A DNA stretch of 5,360 nt, taken from Bathymodiolus brooksi thiotrophic gill symbiont (lineage in GTDB: Bacteria; Pseudomonadota; Gammaproteobacteria; PS1; Pseudothioglobaceae). Position numbers and translations under genes: made by a program. Positions 1 through 5,360 of this stretch are shown piece after piece (the stretch's first letter is position 1; each line of letters opens with the position of its first letter). Where the stretch lies: NCBI RefSeq assembly GCF_903642095.1, contig NZ_CAHJWD020000249.1, forward strand, positions 1 through 5,360. Direction: 5' to 3'. The notes under the pieces were generated by a model that saw only the letters and a list, made by a program, of their open reading frames with translations, was not told the DNA's origin and did no database searches.

Positions 1-203
1 AAATCATCGCCGACTTTTTTGGCAATTAGACTTGACTTTTTAGCATCAAAATCTTTAGCATTTAATTGATAAGCCGTGCCCGCTTGGACTTGAATATGTT
101 GAACACCTTTGGCGATAACAATCACTTCTTCGTTGAGTTTATCAGCGACTTTTTGCGCTTTATTTTGTAATACCGTAACTTGTTTTTGTGTTTTTACTTG
201 CAT
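1..203 (-). CDS. N-terminus of a probable large surface adhesin (Bap/RTX type), 3' part outside window
   Basis: The frame opens with ATG at 203-201 and stays open to the window edge, giving 67 complete residues. The start is supported by a GGG-containing ribosome binding site six bases upstream, a preceding A-rich leader and a candidate -10 box. The peptide begins MQVKTQKQVTVLQNKAQK and contains no signal peptide or membrane segment. Residues 1-30 are Lys/Gln/Val rich and could be helical; residues ~28-67 form alternating beta-type sequence (VIVIAKGVQHIQVQAG, then AYQLN and IAKKVGDD). That pattern resembles the prefix-like domain at the N-terminus of BapA/Bap-family type I secreted adhesins, where a short beta region ends in a 'vGdDL' type motif before the tandem Ig repeats. 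Absence of a Sec signal fits type I secretion. It lies downstream of, and in the same orientation as, an intact giant repeat protein and its decayed paralogue, so a second adhesin is plausible. Being a gene start is well supported; the family assignment is inference from a short fragment. Confidence 0.7.
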   Translation of the reverse strand, partial: MQVKTQKQVTVLQNKAQKVADKLNEEVIVIAKGVQHIQVQAGTAYQLNAKDFDAKKSSLIAKKVGDD

Positions 204-240
204 AATTTACCCTTTTTTATTTTTATTTTATTTTTCTTAT
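204..240 (-). promoter_or_regulatory. A-rich leader and ribosome binding site of the gene starting at 203
   Basis: Read on the minus strand, a run made almost only of A and T with short A4-A6 blocks ends in AAAAAAGGG (218-210), followed by a six-base spacer TAAATT and the ATG. The AAGGG core is a partial match to the anti-16S sequence at a normal distance, and it decides the start at 203. A-rich sequence just upstream of a weak Shine-Dalgarno often helps ribosomal protein S1 binding; that role is inferred here. Confidence 0.6.
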
Positions 241-283
241 TACTCTTGTCCTGTCTAGCTTAAAAAATAGAGTAACAAGCGTA

Positions 284-289
284 ATTATA
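284..289 (-). promoter_or_regulatory. Candidate -10 box for the gene starting at 203
   Basis: The minus strand reads TATAAT exactly at 289-284, in the context TATTGTATAATTACGC. A transcript starting about seven bases downstream would have a leader of roughly 70 bases before the ATG at 203. No good -35 hexamer sits 15-18 bases upstream (the candidates are AT-rich and poor), so it would need an activator or an atypical promoter. The surrounding spacer (204-424) contains no convincing open reading frame on either strand. In such AT-rich DNA a perfect -10 can arise by chance. Confidence 0.4.
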
Positions 290-421
290 CAATACAATAT
301 TTGCATTATTCTTATAAAAAAATAATTACCTCCATTCTCAAATAAGAACTTAAAAATAAAGCAAAAAAAGCGCTATATTTAGGTCATTTTGGATGCTAAT
401 TTTTCAAAGTCAATATATCAA

Positions 422-464
422 ATTTTACCCCTTGGTTAGTGAGGTAAAATGGTATCCAAGGGTA
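422..464. repeat. Two overlapping, mutually exclusive inverted repeats at the 3' end of the remnant
   Basis: ATTTTACC (422-429) pairs perfectly with GGTAAAAT (443-450) around a 13-base loop. TACCCCTTGG (426-435) pairs with CCAAGGGTA (456-464) apart from one bulged base, around a loop of 20 bases. The arms overlap at 426-429, so only one hairpin can form at a time. The region overlaps the stop codon (425-427) of the degenerate adhesin remnant. On the minus strand the larger stem is followed by AAATTTGATAT rather than a U-tract, so it is at best a weak or decayed terminator. Confidence 0.45.
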
Positions 465-1083
465 GCGATAGAGTAACCCCTAACAAGATCAGTTACTTCT
501 GATTTGTTAAATCTAGTCGCCTCAACTTTATCATCTGAACCTGTTAAATCAATGATTCCAATATTTTGTATGCGATTATTGTCTATTTGAGTAAGGTCTA
601 ACTTATTAAGGCTTGCACCCGCTAATTTCAGAGTATCCGTATTACCACCATCAACACGAGCGAGTAAATAGCTAGAGAGAGTTTAGTAAAGTTGTTACCA
701 TTAATAATGATAATATCAATCATTACCTATGCCTACATAAAAAACATCAGCGTTACTATTGCCTATTAAGGTGTCGTTACCTAAACCAGCAACAAGCAAT
801 TCATTAGAATGTCATTTTTATTGGCATTAATATCACCTTGAAAATCAATTGTATGCGTAGCGGCATTTTCCCGCTTACTAATGTTTGCTAAATTAACGGC
901 TCCCGTATTGGTTTTTTCAAATATCACATAAGATTTACCTTTGGTGTTATTACTCATAAAAGAGCTGGCAATAAAATCGCCCAAGCCATCGCCATTAACA
1001 TCACCTACTGAGGAAACTGAAATACCACTCCAACCCCAGCACCCTTGACGCTAAATAACAAAGCCTTGTGCTAGAGCTTTTAC
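425..1083 (-). pseudogene. Degenerate FG-GAP/RTX adhesin C-terminus (decayed paralogue of the neighbouring giant gene)
   Basis: Conceptual translation matches the C-terminal part of the intact gene upstream. It begins at VKALAQGFVI (intact copy: VKILAQGFVI), continues as a single FG-GAP blade with SVGDVNGDGLGDFIASS and GKSYVIFEKTNTGAVNL, then HTIDFQGDINAN, then RTX-like AGLGNDTLIGN and GIGND, then ARVDGGNTDTLKLAGASL, DNNRIQNIGIIDLTGSDDK and a diverged tail ending in TAA at 427-425. Lesions: an in-frame TAG at 1053-1051 replacing the NGEN segment; a frameshift near 805 where about 7 bases are missing relative to the intact copy; a second near 718, after GIGND, with about 4 extra bases; and a third near 662. 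The piece from 984 to 781 is the longest intact stretch and is not an independent gene. Only one of seven propeller blades is present and the last ~50 residues of the secretion module are not recognisable. It is almost certainly non-functional; sequencing error is unlikely given four separate lesions plus general divergence. Confidence 0.88.
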
Positions 1084-1086
1084 ACA

Positions 1087-1100
1087 TTGATACTTATCAA
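1087..1100. promoter_or_regulatory. Perfect FNR-box-like dyad TTGAT-ACTT-ATCAA
   Basis: The 14 bases are a symmetric TTGAT-N4-ATCAA, an exact match to the textbook binding consensus of FNR/ANR oxygen-responsive regulators. It lies 24 bases beyond the stop codon of the giant gene and just before the degenerate remnant. Against a regulatory role, no intact gene starts just downstream of it. The stretch GTATCA within it may also be residual coding sequence, since the intact paralogue has GTATCAGTAAAA at the equivalent point and the remnant has GTATCAATGTGTAAAA. It could alternatively form a very short hairpin. Functional status is uncertain. Confidence 0.3.
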
Positions 1101-1124
1101 AAAGCAACTGGTTTTATTTCTTTT

Positions 1125-1520
1125 TTACAAAACAACCCCGACATCTTGTTGAACCCAAAGCGCAGCATTGGCATCAGTGTTGGCACTACTATGAGTATAA
1201 ACATCATAGGTAATACTGCTTTCAGTCCTGGCACCTGATATCTTAGCAAACCCTGAGGCATTCACAGAGTCACCACTATTGCCTAATACTTTGAGAATAT
1301 TGGTGCTGGTAGAAGCATCCAACACATCATTTAGATTGAGTATTAGAGTGTTGTTACCAGAACCAGTAATGTCTATTTTCTCAATATCTTGAATACGGAT
1401 ATTGCTGATGTTGGTTAAATCTAGGGTTAAACCACTACCATCTAGTTTTAGCGTGTCAATGTTACCACCACCATCCACACGAGCACGATTGCCTACACTT
1501 GTTTGTGCTAATGCAGTGAT
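1125..1520 (-). other. C-terminal type I secretion-associated module of the giant protein
   Basis: Residues 1281-1411 follow the RTX repeats. They contain ARVDGGGNIDTLKLDGSG, LTNISNIRIQDIEKIDITG, SGNNTLILNLNDVLDAST, NILKVLGNSGDSVNASGF and an aromatic YDVYTHSS strand before the hydrophobic end VGVVL. The order 'theta-DGGxDTLxLdGsG ... IExIDlTGsGxNtLtLnlxDVLdls ... vxGdaGDxVn ... Ytvyt' recurs at the C-termini of many RTX adhesins and is thought to fold with the RTX region and carry the uncleaved secretion signal. Part of the same module is readable in the degenerate copy at 425-1083. Confidence 0.75.
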
Positions 1521-4500
1521 GTTGCTGGCATTAATGGTAATGGTGTCGTTACCTGCACCTGCGTTGAGGACATCCATACCGCCGTTACCTATTAGCGTGT
1601 CATTGCCTGCACCAGCAACGAATATTTCATTACCACTGGTGCCTGTGAGGATATTGGCATTTTTATCGCCGAGATGATCAATGGCATATCTTAAGTCGCC
1701 ACTAAGTTCGGTTAAATTAATAGCATTGGTGTCAGTTTTACCGAAGATGACATAGGATTTTCCTGCGCCTGATTTATTACTTGGACTGGCTCCAAAAGCA
1801 CCAACAATCAAATCATCCAAGCCATCGCCGTTGACATCGCCTGCGGTGGAGACTGAGACGCCATTCCTGTCACCTATATTCTCACCGTTAATGATAAATC
1901 CCCCTGTGCCACTGGCAATAGCAGAGAGGTCAATTGCAGTGCTGTCAATTTTACCGAAGATGACATAGGATTTTCCTGCTTCTAATGTACTACCGTCTGA
2001 TTCGATTTTATAAGGAGAACCAACAATCAAATCATCCAAGCCATCACCGTTAACATCACCTGCGGTGGAGACTGATTTGCCATTCCAATCACCCGCATTC
2101 TCACCATTAATAACAAACCCCCCTGTGCCACTGGCAATAGTAGATAGGTTGATTGCTGTGCTGTCGGTTTTACCGAAGACAACATAAGATTTACCTGCGT
2201 TTGATTTACCGCTTGGGGCGGCATATTGAGCACCAATAATCAAATCATCCAAGCCATCGCCGTTAATATCGCCTGCACTGGAAACTGAGACGCCACTCCA
2301 GTCATTCGCATTCTCACCGTTAATAACAAACCCCCCTGTGCCACTGGCAATAGCAGAGAGGTCAATTGTTGTGCTGTCTTTTTTACCGAAGATGACATAG
2401 GATTTACCTGTGCCTGATTTGGCACCATTAGCACCAACAATCAAATCATCCAAGCCATCGCCGTTGACATCGCCTGCGGTGGAGACTGATTGGCCACTCC
2501 AATCACTCCCACTCCCTATCTCACCGTTAATGACAAAACCTCCTGTGCCACTAGCAATGGCCGATAAGTAGATTGCTGTGTTGTCAATTTTACCGAAGAT
2601 GACATAGGATGTATTGGCTAGAAAAGCACCAACAATCAAATCATCCAAGCCATCACCGTTGACATCGCCTGCGGTGGAGACTGAGAAGCCACTCCAGTCA
2701 TTTACATTCTCACCGTTAATGACAAAGCCCCCTGTGCCACTAGCAATGGCAGAGAGGTCAATTGTTACGCTGTCTTTTTTACCGAAGATGACATAGGATT
2801 TTCCTGCGTTTGATTTACTGTTTACATCGGCTTTATAAGCACCAACAATCAAATCATCCAAGCCATCGCCGTTGACATCGCCTGCGTTAGAGACTGAGAC
2901 GCCACTGCTATCATCCACATTCTCACCATTAATAACAAACCCCCCTGTGCCACTGGCAATAGCAGATAGGTTGATTGCTGTGTCGTTAATTTTACCGAAG
3001 ACAACATAGGATTTACCTGCATTTGTTTTATTGCTTGGATCGGATCCAATAGCGCCAACAATCAAATCATCCAAGCCATCACCGTTGACATCGCCTGCGG
3101 TGGAGACCTTGCCACTGTGATCATCCGCATTCTCACCGTTGATAACAAAGCCTTGTGCCAAGATTTTTACTGATACAGTAATGGATCGCTCTGTCTCATT
3201 GCCTGCAATATCAGTAGCAACAATAATAACGGTGTCGTTATGCACTGATGTTTGTATTGTTTTGTAAGTTAGTATTCCAGTGTCAGTAGTAATTAAAAAT
3301 TTATTGGCATTTGTCCCTTTTATGCGATAAGTAACATTTTCATCTGCATTGCCACCATTAAAGTTGGTTGCTTGAGCATCATAAACAGTAGTCGCAATAG
3401 GGGTGTTGATATTAGCATTAACTGTAGTAGATTGCTGTTCAAATATTGGGCCTGTGCTATCTACGACAATACGCGAAGCATTTTTACTTATATCTGAGAC
3501 ATTGCCAAATGCATCGATTTGCCTAATCTGAATAGCATTAGTTTCATAAATAGCATTATTAGTTAGCATAAAACTATTGCCTGTGCTATTAACAAAGCCA
3601 TTATCACCGTTAGTAGAATACTGCAAAGTTGCACCCACTTCTAAATTATTAATAGTAATCACGCCATTACTGGTAATGCCATCGTTATTTAATAAGCCTG
3701 TATCTTCAAAGGTAAATGTTGGTTGATCTGGTTTGACCAAGTCAACCGCTACTGTTACCGAACTTAAGCCCGCAACACTGCCACCATTACCAGAAATTTT
3801 CACAGAAACAGTGTATTCACCTTGGGTAAGTTTTGAAGTCCAAGTGTTGTTATTGGCTAAAGCCCAAGTATTATCATTAGCATTAATACCTGGGAGATCA
3901 TTAGAGTTAATTGTATGAACGACATTATCGCCTTGCTTAAAGATAATTTCACTAATATTTACTAAATTCACTGAGCCAATGATTGCAACTGTGCCACTTA
4001 AAGTGGCTGATGCTATCTCATTAGCATTAATTTTATTATCATCACCAATACCATTCCAAACAACTGAAATGGACAAACCAACCGCTTTTACCGATACAGT
4101 AATAAGTTGCTCTGTCTTATTGCCTGCAAGATCAGTAGCAACAATGGTAACTATATCGTTATCATGCACTGTTGTTTGTTTTTCTGTGTAAGTTAGTATT
4201 CCAGTGTCAGTAGTAATCGAAAATTTGTCGGCATTTGTCCCTTTTATGCTATAAGTAATATCTTCATCTGCATTGCCACCATTAAGGTTGGTTACTTGAG
4301 CGTCATAAACAGTAGTTGTAATGGGGGTGTTGATATAAGTATCAATTGTAGTGGGTTGCGAATCAAATATTGGGTTTGTGTTATCTACGATAATACGCGC
4401 AATATTTTTACTTATATCTGAGACATTACCAACTGCATCGGTTTGCCTAACCTGAATGGCATTAGCCGCATAAGTAGCATTATTAGCTAGCGTAAAACTA

Positions 4501-5360
4501 TTGCCTGTGCCGTTAACGAAGTTATTATCACCACTAATAGAATACTGCCAAGTTGCACCCGCTTCTAAGCCATTAACAGTAATCAAGCCATTACTGGTAA
4601 TGCCATCGTTATTTAATGAACCTGTATCTACAAGGGTAAATGTTGGTTGAGCTGGTTTGCCTGTGTCAATCGTTGTGGTTATTGAACTTGGATTCGTAAT
4701 ACTGCCACCATTACCAGAAAGGTTAACGATAATGGTGTAATCACCTTGGGTAAGTTTTGAAGTCCAAGTGTTATTATTGGCTAAAGTCCAAGTGTTATCA
4801 CTATTAACACTTGGAAGATTGTTGCTAATTGTATGAATAGAAGTATTACCTTGCTTAAAGACAATGCTACTAATATTTATTGAATTCACTGTGCCAGCGA
4901 TTGCCACTGTGCCACTTAAAGTAGTTGTTGTCATTTCATCAGCATTGATTTTATCATCATCACCAATACTGCTCCAAACAATTGAAGTGGATAAACTAAT
5001 CACTTTTACCGATACAGTAATAAGTTGTTCTGTCTCATTGCCTGCAACATCGGTAGCAACAATGGTAACTGTGTCGTTATCATGCACCAATGTTTGTATT
5101 GTTTTGTAAGTTAGTATTCCAGTGTCAGTAGTAATTGAAAATTTGTCGGCATTTGTCCCTTTTATGCGATAAGAAATACCTTCATCTACGGTGCCACCAT
5201 TAAGGTTGGTTACTTGAGCGTCATAAACAGTAGTTGTAATGGGGTTGTTAACATAAGCATCAACTATAGTGGGTTGCGAGTCGAATGTTGGGTCTGTGTT
5301 ATCTACGACAATATGCAAAGTATTTTTACCTATATCTGAGACATTGCCAACTGCATCGGT
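1125..5360 (-). CDS. Giant RTX adhesin-like protein with Ig/cadherin repeats and a seven-bladed FG-GAP propeller (5' end outside window)
   Basis: The frame is open from the right edge (first codons TDAVGNVSDIGKNT) to TAA at 1127-1125, giving 1411 residues. The TTG at 5318 is an internal leucine codon, not a start. Numbering from the edge: residues 1-732 hold repeated Ig-like and cadherin-like domains (cadherin-like copies at ~20-119, ~325-424 and ~634-732, with FSITTDTGILTY and TIVATDxAGN signatures). Residues 737-1224 hold seven FG-GAP repeats with the calcium loop DVNGDGLDD (DINGDGLDD in blade 5). Residues 1240-1275 are four RTX nonapeptides. Residues 1281-1411 are a C-terminal module with GSGLTLDLT, IEKIDITGSGNNTL and YDVYTHSS, ending in VGVVL. 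This is the layout of type I secreted, calcium-stabilised surface or released proteins: Ig/cadherin repeats as a stalk, propeller as likely ligand-binding head, RTX plus extreme C-terminus for export. Oddities: one-codon deletions in cadherin copy 3 (VHNDT versus VHDNDT) and blade 1, and an eight-residue deletion in blade 3. Substrate or host partner cannot be told from sequence; adhesion is favoured over toxin activity because no enzymatic domain is visible. Confidence 0.93.
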   Translation of the reverse strand, partial: TDAVGNVSDIGKNTLHIVVDNTDPTFDSQPTIVDAYVNNPITTTVYDAQVTNLNGGTVDEGISYRIKGTNADKFSITTDTGILTYKTIQTLVHDNDTVTIVATDVAGNETEQLITVSVKVISLSTSIVWSSIGDDDKINADEMTTTTLSGTVAIAGTVNSINISSIVFKQGNTSIHTISNNLPSVNSDNTWTLANNNTWTSKLTQGDYTIIVNLSGNGGSITNPSSITTTIDTGKPAQPTFTLVDTGSLNNDGITSNGLITVNGLEAGATWQYSISGDNNFVNGTGNSFTLANNATYAANAIQVRQTDAVGNVSDISKNIARIIVDNTNPIFDSQPTTIDTYINTPITTTVYDAQVTNLNGGNADEDITYSIKGTNADKFSITTDTGILTYTEKQTTVHDNDIVTIVATDLAGNKTEQLITVSVKAVGLSISVVWNGIGDDNKINANEIASATLSGTVAIIGSVNLVNISEIIFKQGDNVVHTINSNDLPGINANDNTWALANNNTWTSKLTQGEYTVSVKISGNGGSVAGLSSVTVAVDLVKPDQPTFTFEDTGLLNNDGITSNGVITINNLEVGATLQYSTNGDNGFVNSTGNSFMLTNNAIYETNAIQIRQIDAFGNVSDISKNASRIVVDSTGPIFEQQSTTVNANINTPIATTVYDAQATNFNGGNADENVTYRIKGTNANKFLITTDTGILTYKTIQTSVHNDTVIIVATDIAGNETERSITVSVKILAQGFVINGENADDHSGKVSTAGDVNGDGLDDLIVGAIGSDPSNKTNAGKSYVVFGKINDTAINLSAIASGTGGFVINGENVDDSSGVSVSNAGDVNGDGLDDLIVGAYKADVNSKSNAGKSYVIFGKKDSVTIDLSAIASGTGGFVINGENVNDWSGFSVSTAGDVNGDGLDDLIVGAFLANTSYVIFGKIDNTAIYLSAIASGTGGFVINGEIGSGSDWSGQSVSTAGDVNGDGLDDLIVGANGAKSGTGKSYVIFGKKDSTTIDLSAIASGTGGFVINGENANDWSGVSVSSAGDINGDGLDDLIIGAQYAAPSGKSNAGKSYVVFGKTDSTAINLSTIASGTGGFVINGENAGDWNGKSVSTAGDVNGDGLDDLIVGSPYKIESDGSTLEAGKSYVIFGKIDSTAIDLSAIASGTGGFIINGENIGDRNGVSVSTAGDVNGDGLDDLIVGAFGASPSNKSGAGKSYVIFGKTDTNAINLTELSGDLRYAIDHLGDKNANILTGTSGNEIFVAGAGNDTLIGNGGMDVLNAGAGNDTITINASNITALAQTSVGNRARVDGGGNIDTLKLDGSGLTLDLTNISNIRIQDIEKIDITGSGNNTLILNLNDVLDASTSTNILKVLGNSGDSVNASGFAKISGARTESSITYDVYTHSSANTDANAALWVQQDVGVVL
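1536..1643 (-). other. Four RTX calcium-binding nonapeptides
   Basis: Residues 1240-1275 read as four nine-residue units: GTSGNEIFV, AGAGNDTLI, GNGGMDVLN and AGAGNDTIT, following the GGxGxDxUx pattern in which Gly/Asp turns bind calcium between short beta strands. Four units is a minimal block, usual for the C-terminus of adhesins rather than for the long arrays of RTX cytotoxins. Units 1 and 3 deviate (E or M-D in place of the standard N-D). Confidence 0.85.
1689..3152 (-). repeat. Seven tandem FG-GAP repeats encoding an integrin-alpha-like beta-propeller
   Basis: Blade starts (GFVINGE) fall at 3152, 2942, 2729, 2540, 2333, 2120 and 1901; blade lengths are 70, 71, 63, 69, 71, 73 and 71 residues. 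Each blade has the order GFVINGEN, DxSGxSVSTAG, the calcium loop DxNGDGLDD, LIVGA, a variable loop, GKSYVIFGK, and INLSAIASGTG. All seven loops keep Asp/Asn/Asp/Asp at positions 1, 3, 5 and 9. Blade 3 lacks the eight residues that normally precede SYVIFGK, and blade 1 lacks one residue at SGKVSTAG. Seven is the number in closed integrin-type propellers. The variable loop after LIVGA is the main diverse segment. DNA identity between some blades is very high over more than 40 bases around the calcium loop, indicating recent duplication or gene conversion. Confidence 0.92.
3165..3518 (-). repeat. Third, partial copy of the Ig/cadherin supermodule (cadherin-like part only)
   Basis: Residues 615-732 start at IDAFGNVSDISKN, run through VVDSTGPIF and a cadherin-like domain (VYDAQATNFNGGNADE, FLITTDTGILTY, VIIVATDIAGN), and stop at TVSVK. 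After that the propeller begins instead of another Ig domain. This copy is the most diverged of the three and has lost one Asp codon in VHNDT, where the others read VHDND. Confidence 0.8.
3519..4442 (-). repeat. Second full copy of the ~308-residue Ig/cadherin supermodule
   Basis: Residues 307-614 hold, in order, the end of an Ig-like domain (TDAVGNVSDISKN), a cadherin-like domain (~325-424), an Ig-like domain starting LSISVVWNGIGDD with KINANE and TSKLTQGEYTVSVKISG, and a second Ig-like domain (PDQPTFTFEDTG, LNNDGITSNG). It aligns almost without gaps with the copy at 4443-5360. At DNA level the two share, for example, a ~32-base identical stretch around 3663 and 4587 that encodes LNNDGITSNG. 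Confidence 0.85.
4443..5360 (-). repeat. First visible copy of the ~306-residue Ig/cadherin supermodule
   Basis: Residues 1-306 run from TDAVGNVSDIGKN through a cadherin-like domain (VYDAQVTNLNGGTVDE, FSITTDTGILTY, TIVATDVAGN), an Ig-like domain (STSIVWSSIGDDDKINADE ... TSKLTQGDYTIIVNLSG) and a second Ig-like domain (KPAQPTFTLVDTG ... QVRQ). Because the window begins at a repeat boundary equivalent, further copies are likely beyond the right edge. The domains are extracellular beta-sandwich spacers that lengthen the protein; no catalytic residues are seen. Confidence 0.85.

Noticed and set aside
362..376. AGCGCT followed by a T-tract on the minus strand as an intrinsic terminator
   Set aside because: The palindrome has no loop and no extended stem, so it cannot form a terminator hairpin.
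393..476. 27-codon plus-strand frame starting ATG at 393
   Set aside because: Short, no good ribosome binding site, and it overlaps the decayed 3' end of the remnant; consistent with chance.
781..984. 67-residue minus-strand open frame as a separate small gene
   Set aside because: It is the longest uninterrupted stretch of the degenerate adhesin copy: GDVNGDGLGD just upstream, GKSYVIFEK inside, and its end is caused by a frameshift near 805.
1101..1124. Rho-independent terminator right after the giant gene
   Set aside because: The sequence after the stop is A-rich without a GC stem or a following U-tract; no intrinsic terminator is seen.
2027..3061. Minus-strand frames at 2027-2236, 2240-2440 and 2849-3061
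   Set aside because: They are out-of-frame readings of FG-GAP repeats; their mutual similarity reflects the underlying tandem repeat.
1689..3152. CRISPR-like or satellite array because of regular ~210-base spacing
   Set aside because: The periodicity is fully explained by in-frame protein repeats with conserved FG-GAP motifs.
1402..5109. Plus-strand frames at 1402-1677, 2614-2796, 3733-3918, 3979-4191 and 4864-5109
   Set aside because: They are antisense shadows of the giant gene. The frames at 3979 and 4864 resemble each other only because they oppose the two copies of the same supermodule. No ribosome binding site or family resemblance.

Overview
The window looks like an accessory adhesin/secreted-protein locus from an AT-rich proteobacterium, most plausibly a marine or host-associated gammaproteobacterium. 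The low GC, the cadherin-like/FG-GAP/RTX architecture and the type I secretion style C-terminus suggest this, but no taxonomic marker gene is present, so the assignment is inference. Everything supportable as coding lies on the minus strand, so transcription runs from high to low coordinates.

Most of the window (1125-5360) is the 3' part of one giant gene. The reading frame is open to the right-hand edge, so the true start lies outside; the visible part is 1411 residues. In protein order it contains: roughly 2.4 copies of a ~307-residue supermodule built from two bacterial Ig-like domains and one cadherin-like domain; exactly seven FG-GAP repeats (~70 residues each), each with an intact calcium loop, as expected for a closed integrin-type seven-bladed beta-propeller; four RTX nonapeptides; and a ~130-residue C-terminal module typical of type I secreted repeat proteins.

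Downstream of its stop codon (about 425-1083) is a decayed second copy of the same C-terminal architecture. It starts at the cadherin/propeller junction, has only one blade, then RTX and C-terminal sequence, and carries an in-frame stop plus three frameshifts. Its single blade begins like blade 1 and ends like blade 7 of the intact gene, suggesting collapse of a propeller by recombination between repeats. A perfect dyad matching the FNR-box consensus lies between the intact gene and the remnant.

After a ~220-bp AT-rich spacer with a candidate promoter and ribosome binding site, a new gene begins at 203 and leaves the window at its left edge. Its first 67 residues look like the N-terminal prefix region of another large Bap/RTX-type adhesin. 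The locus therefore reads as tandem, same-strand giant surface/secreted proteins separated by a degenerate paralogue, which is consistent with repeated duplication and decay of an adhesin array. No secretion apparatus, RNA gene, insertion sequence or CRISPR array is visible.
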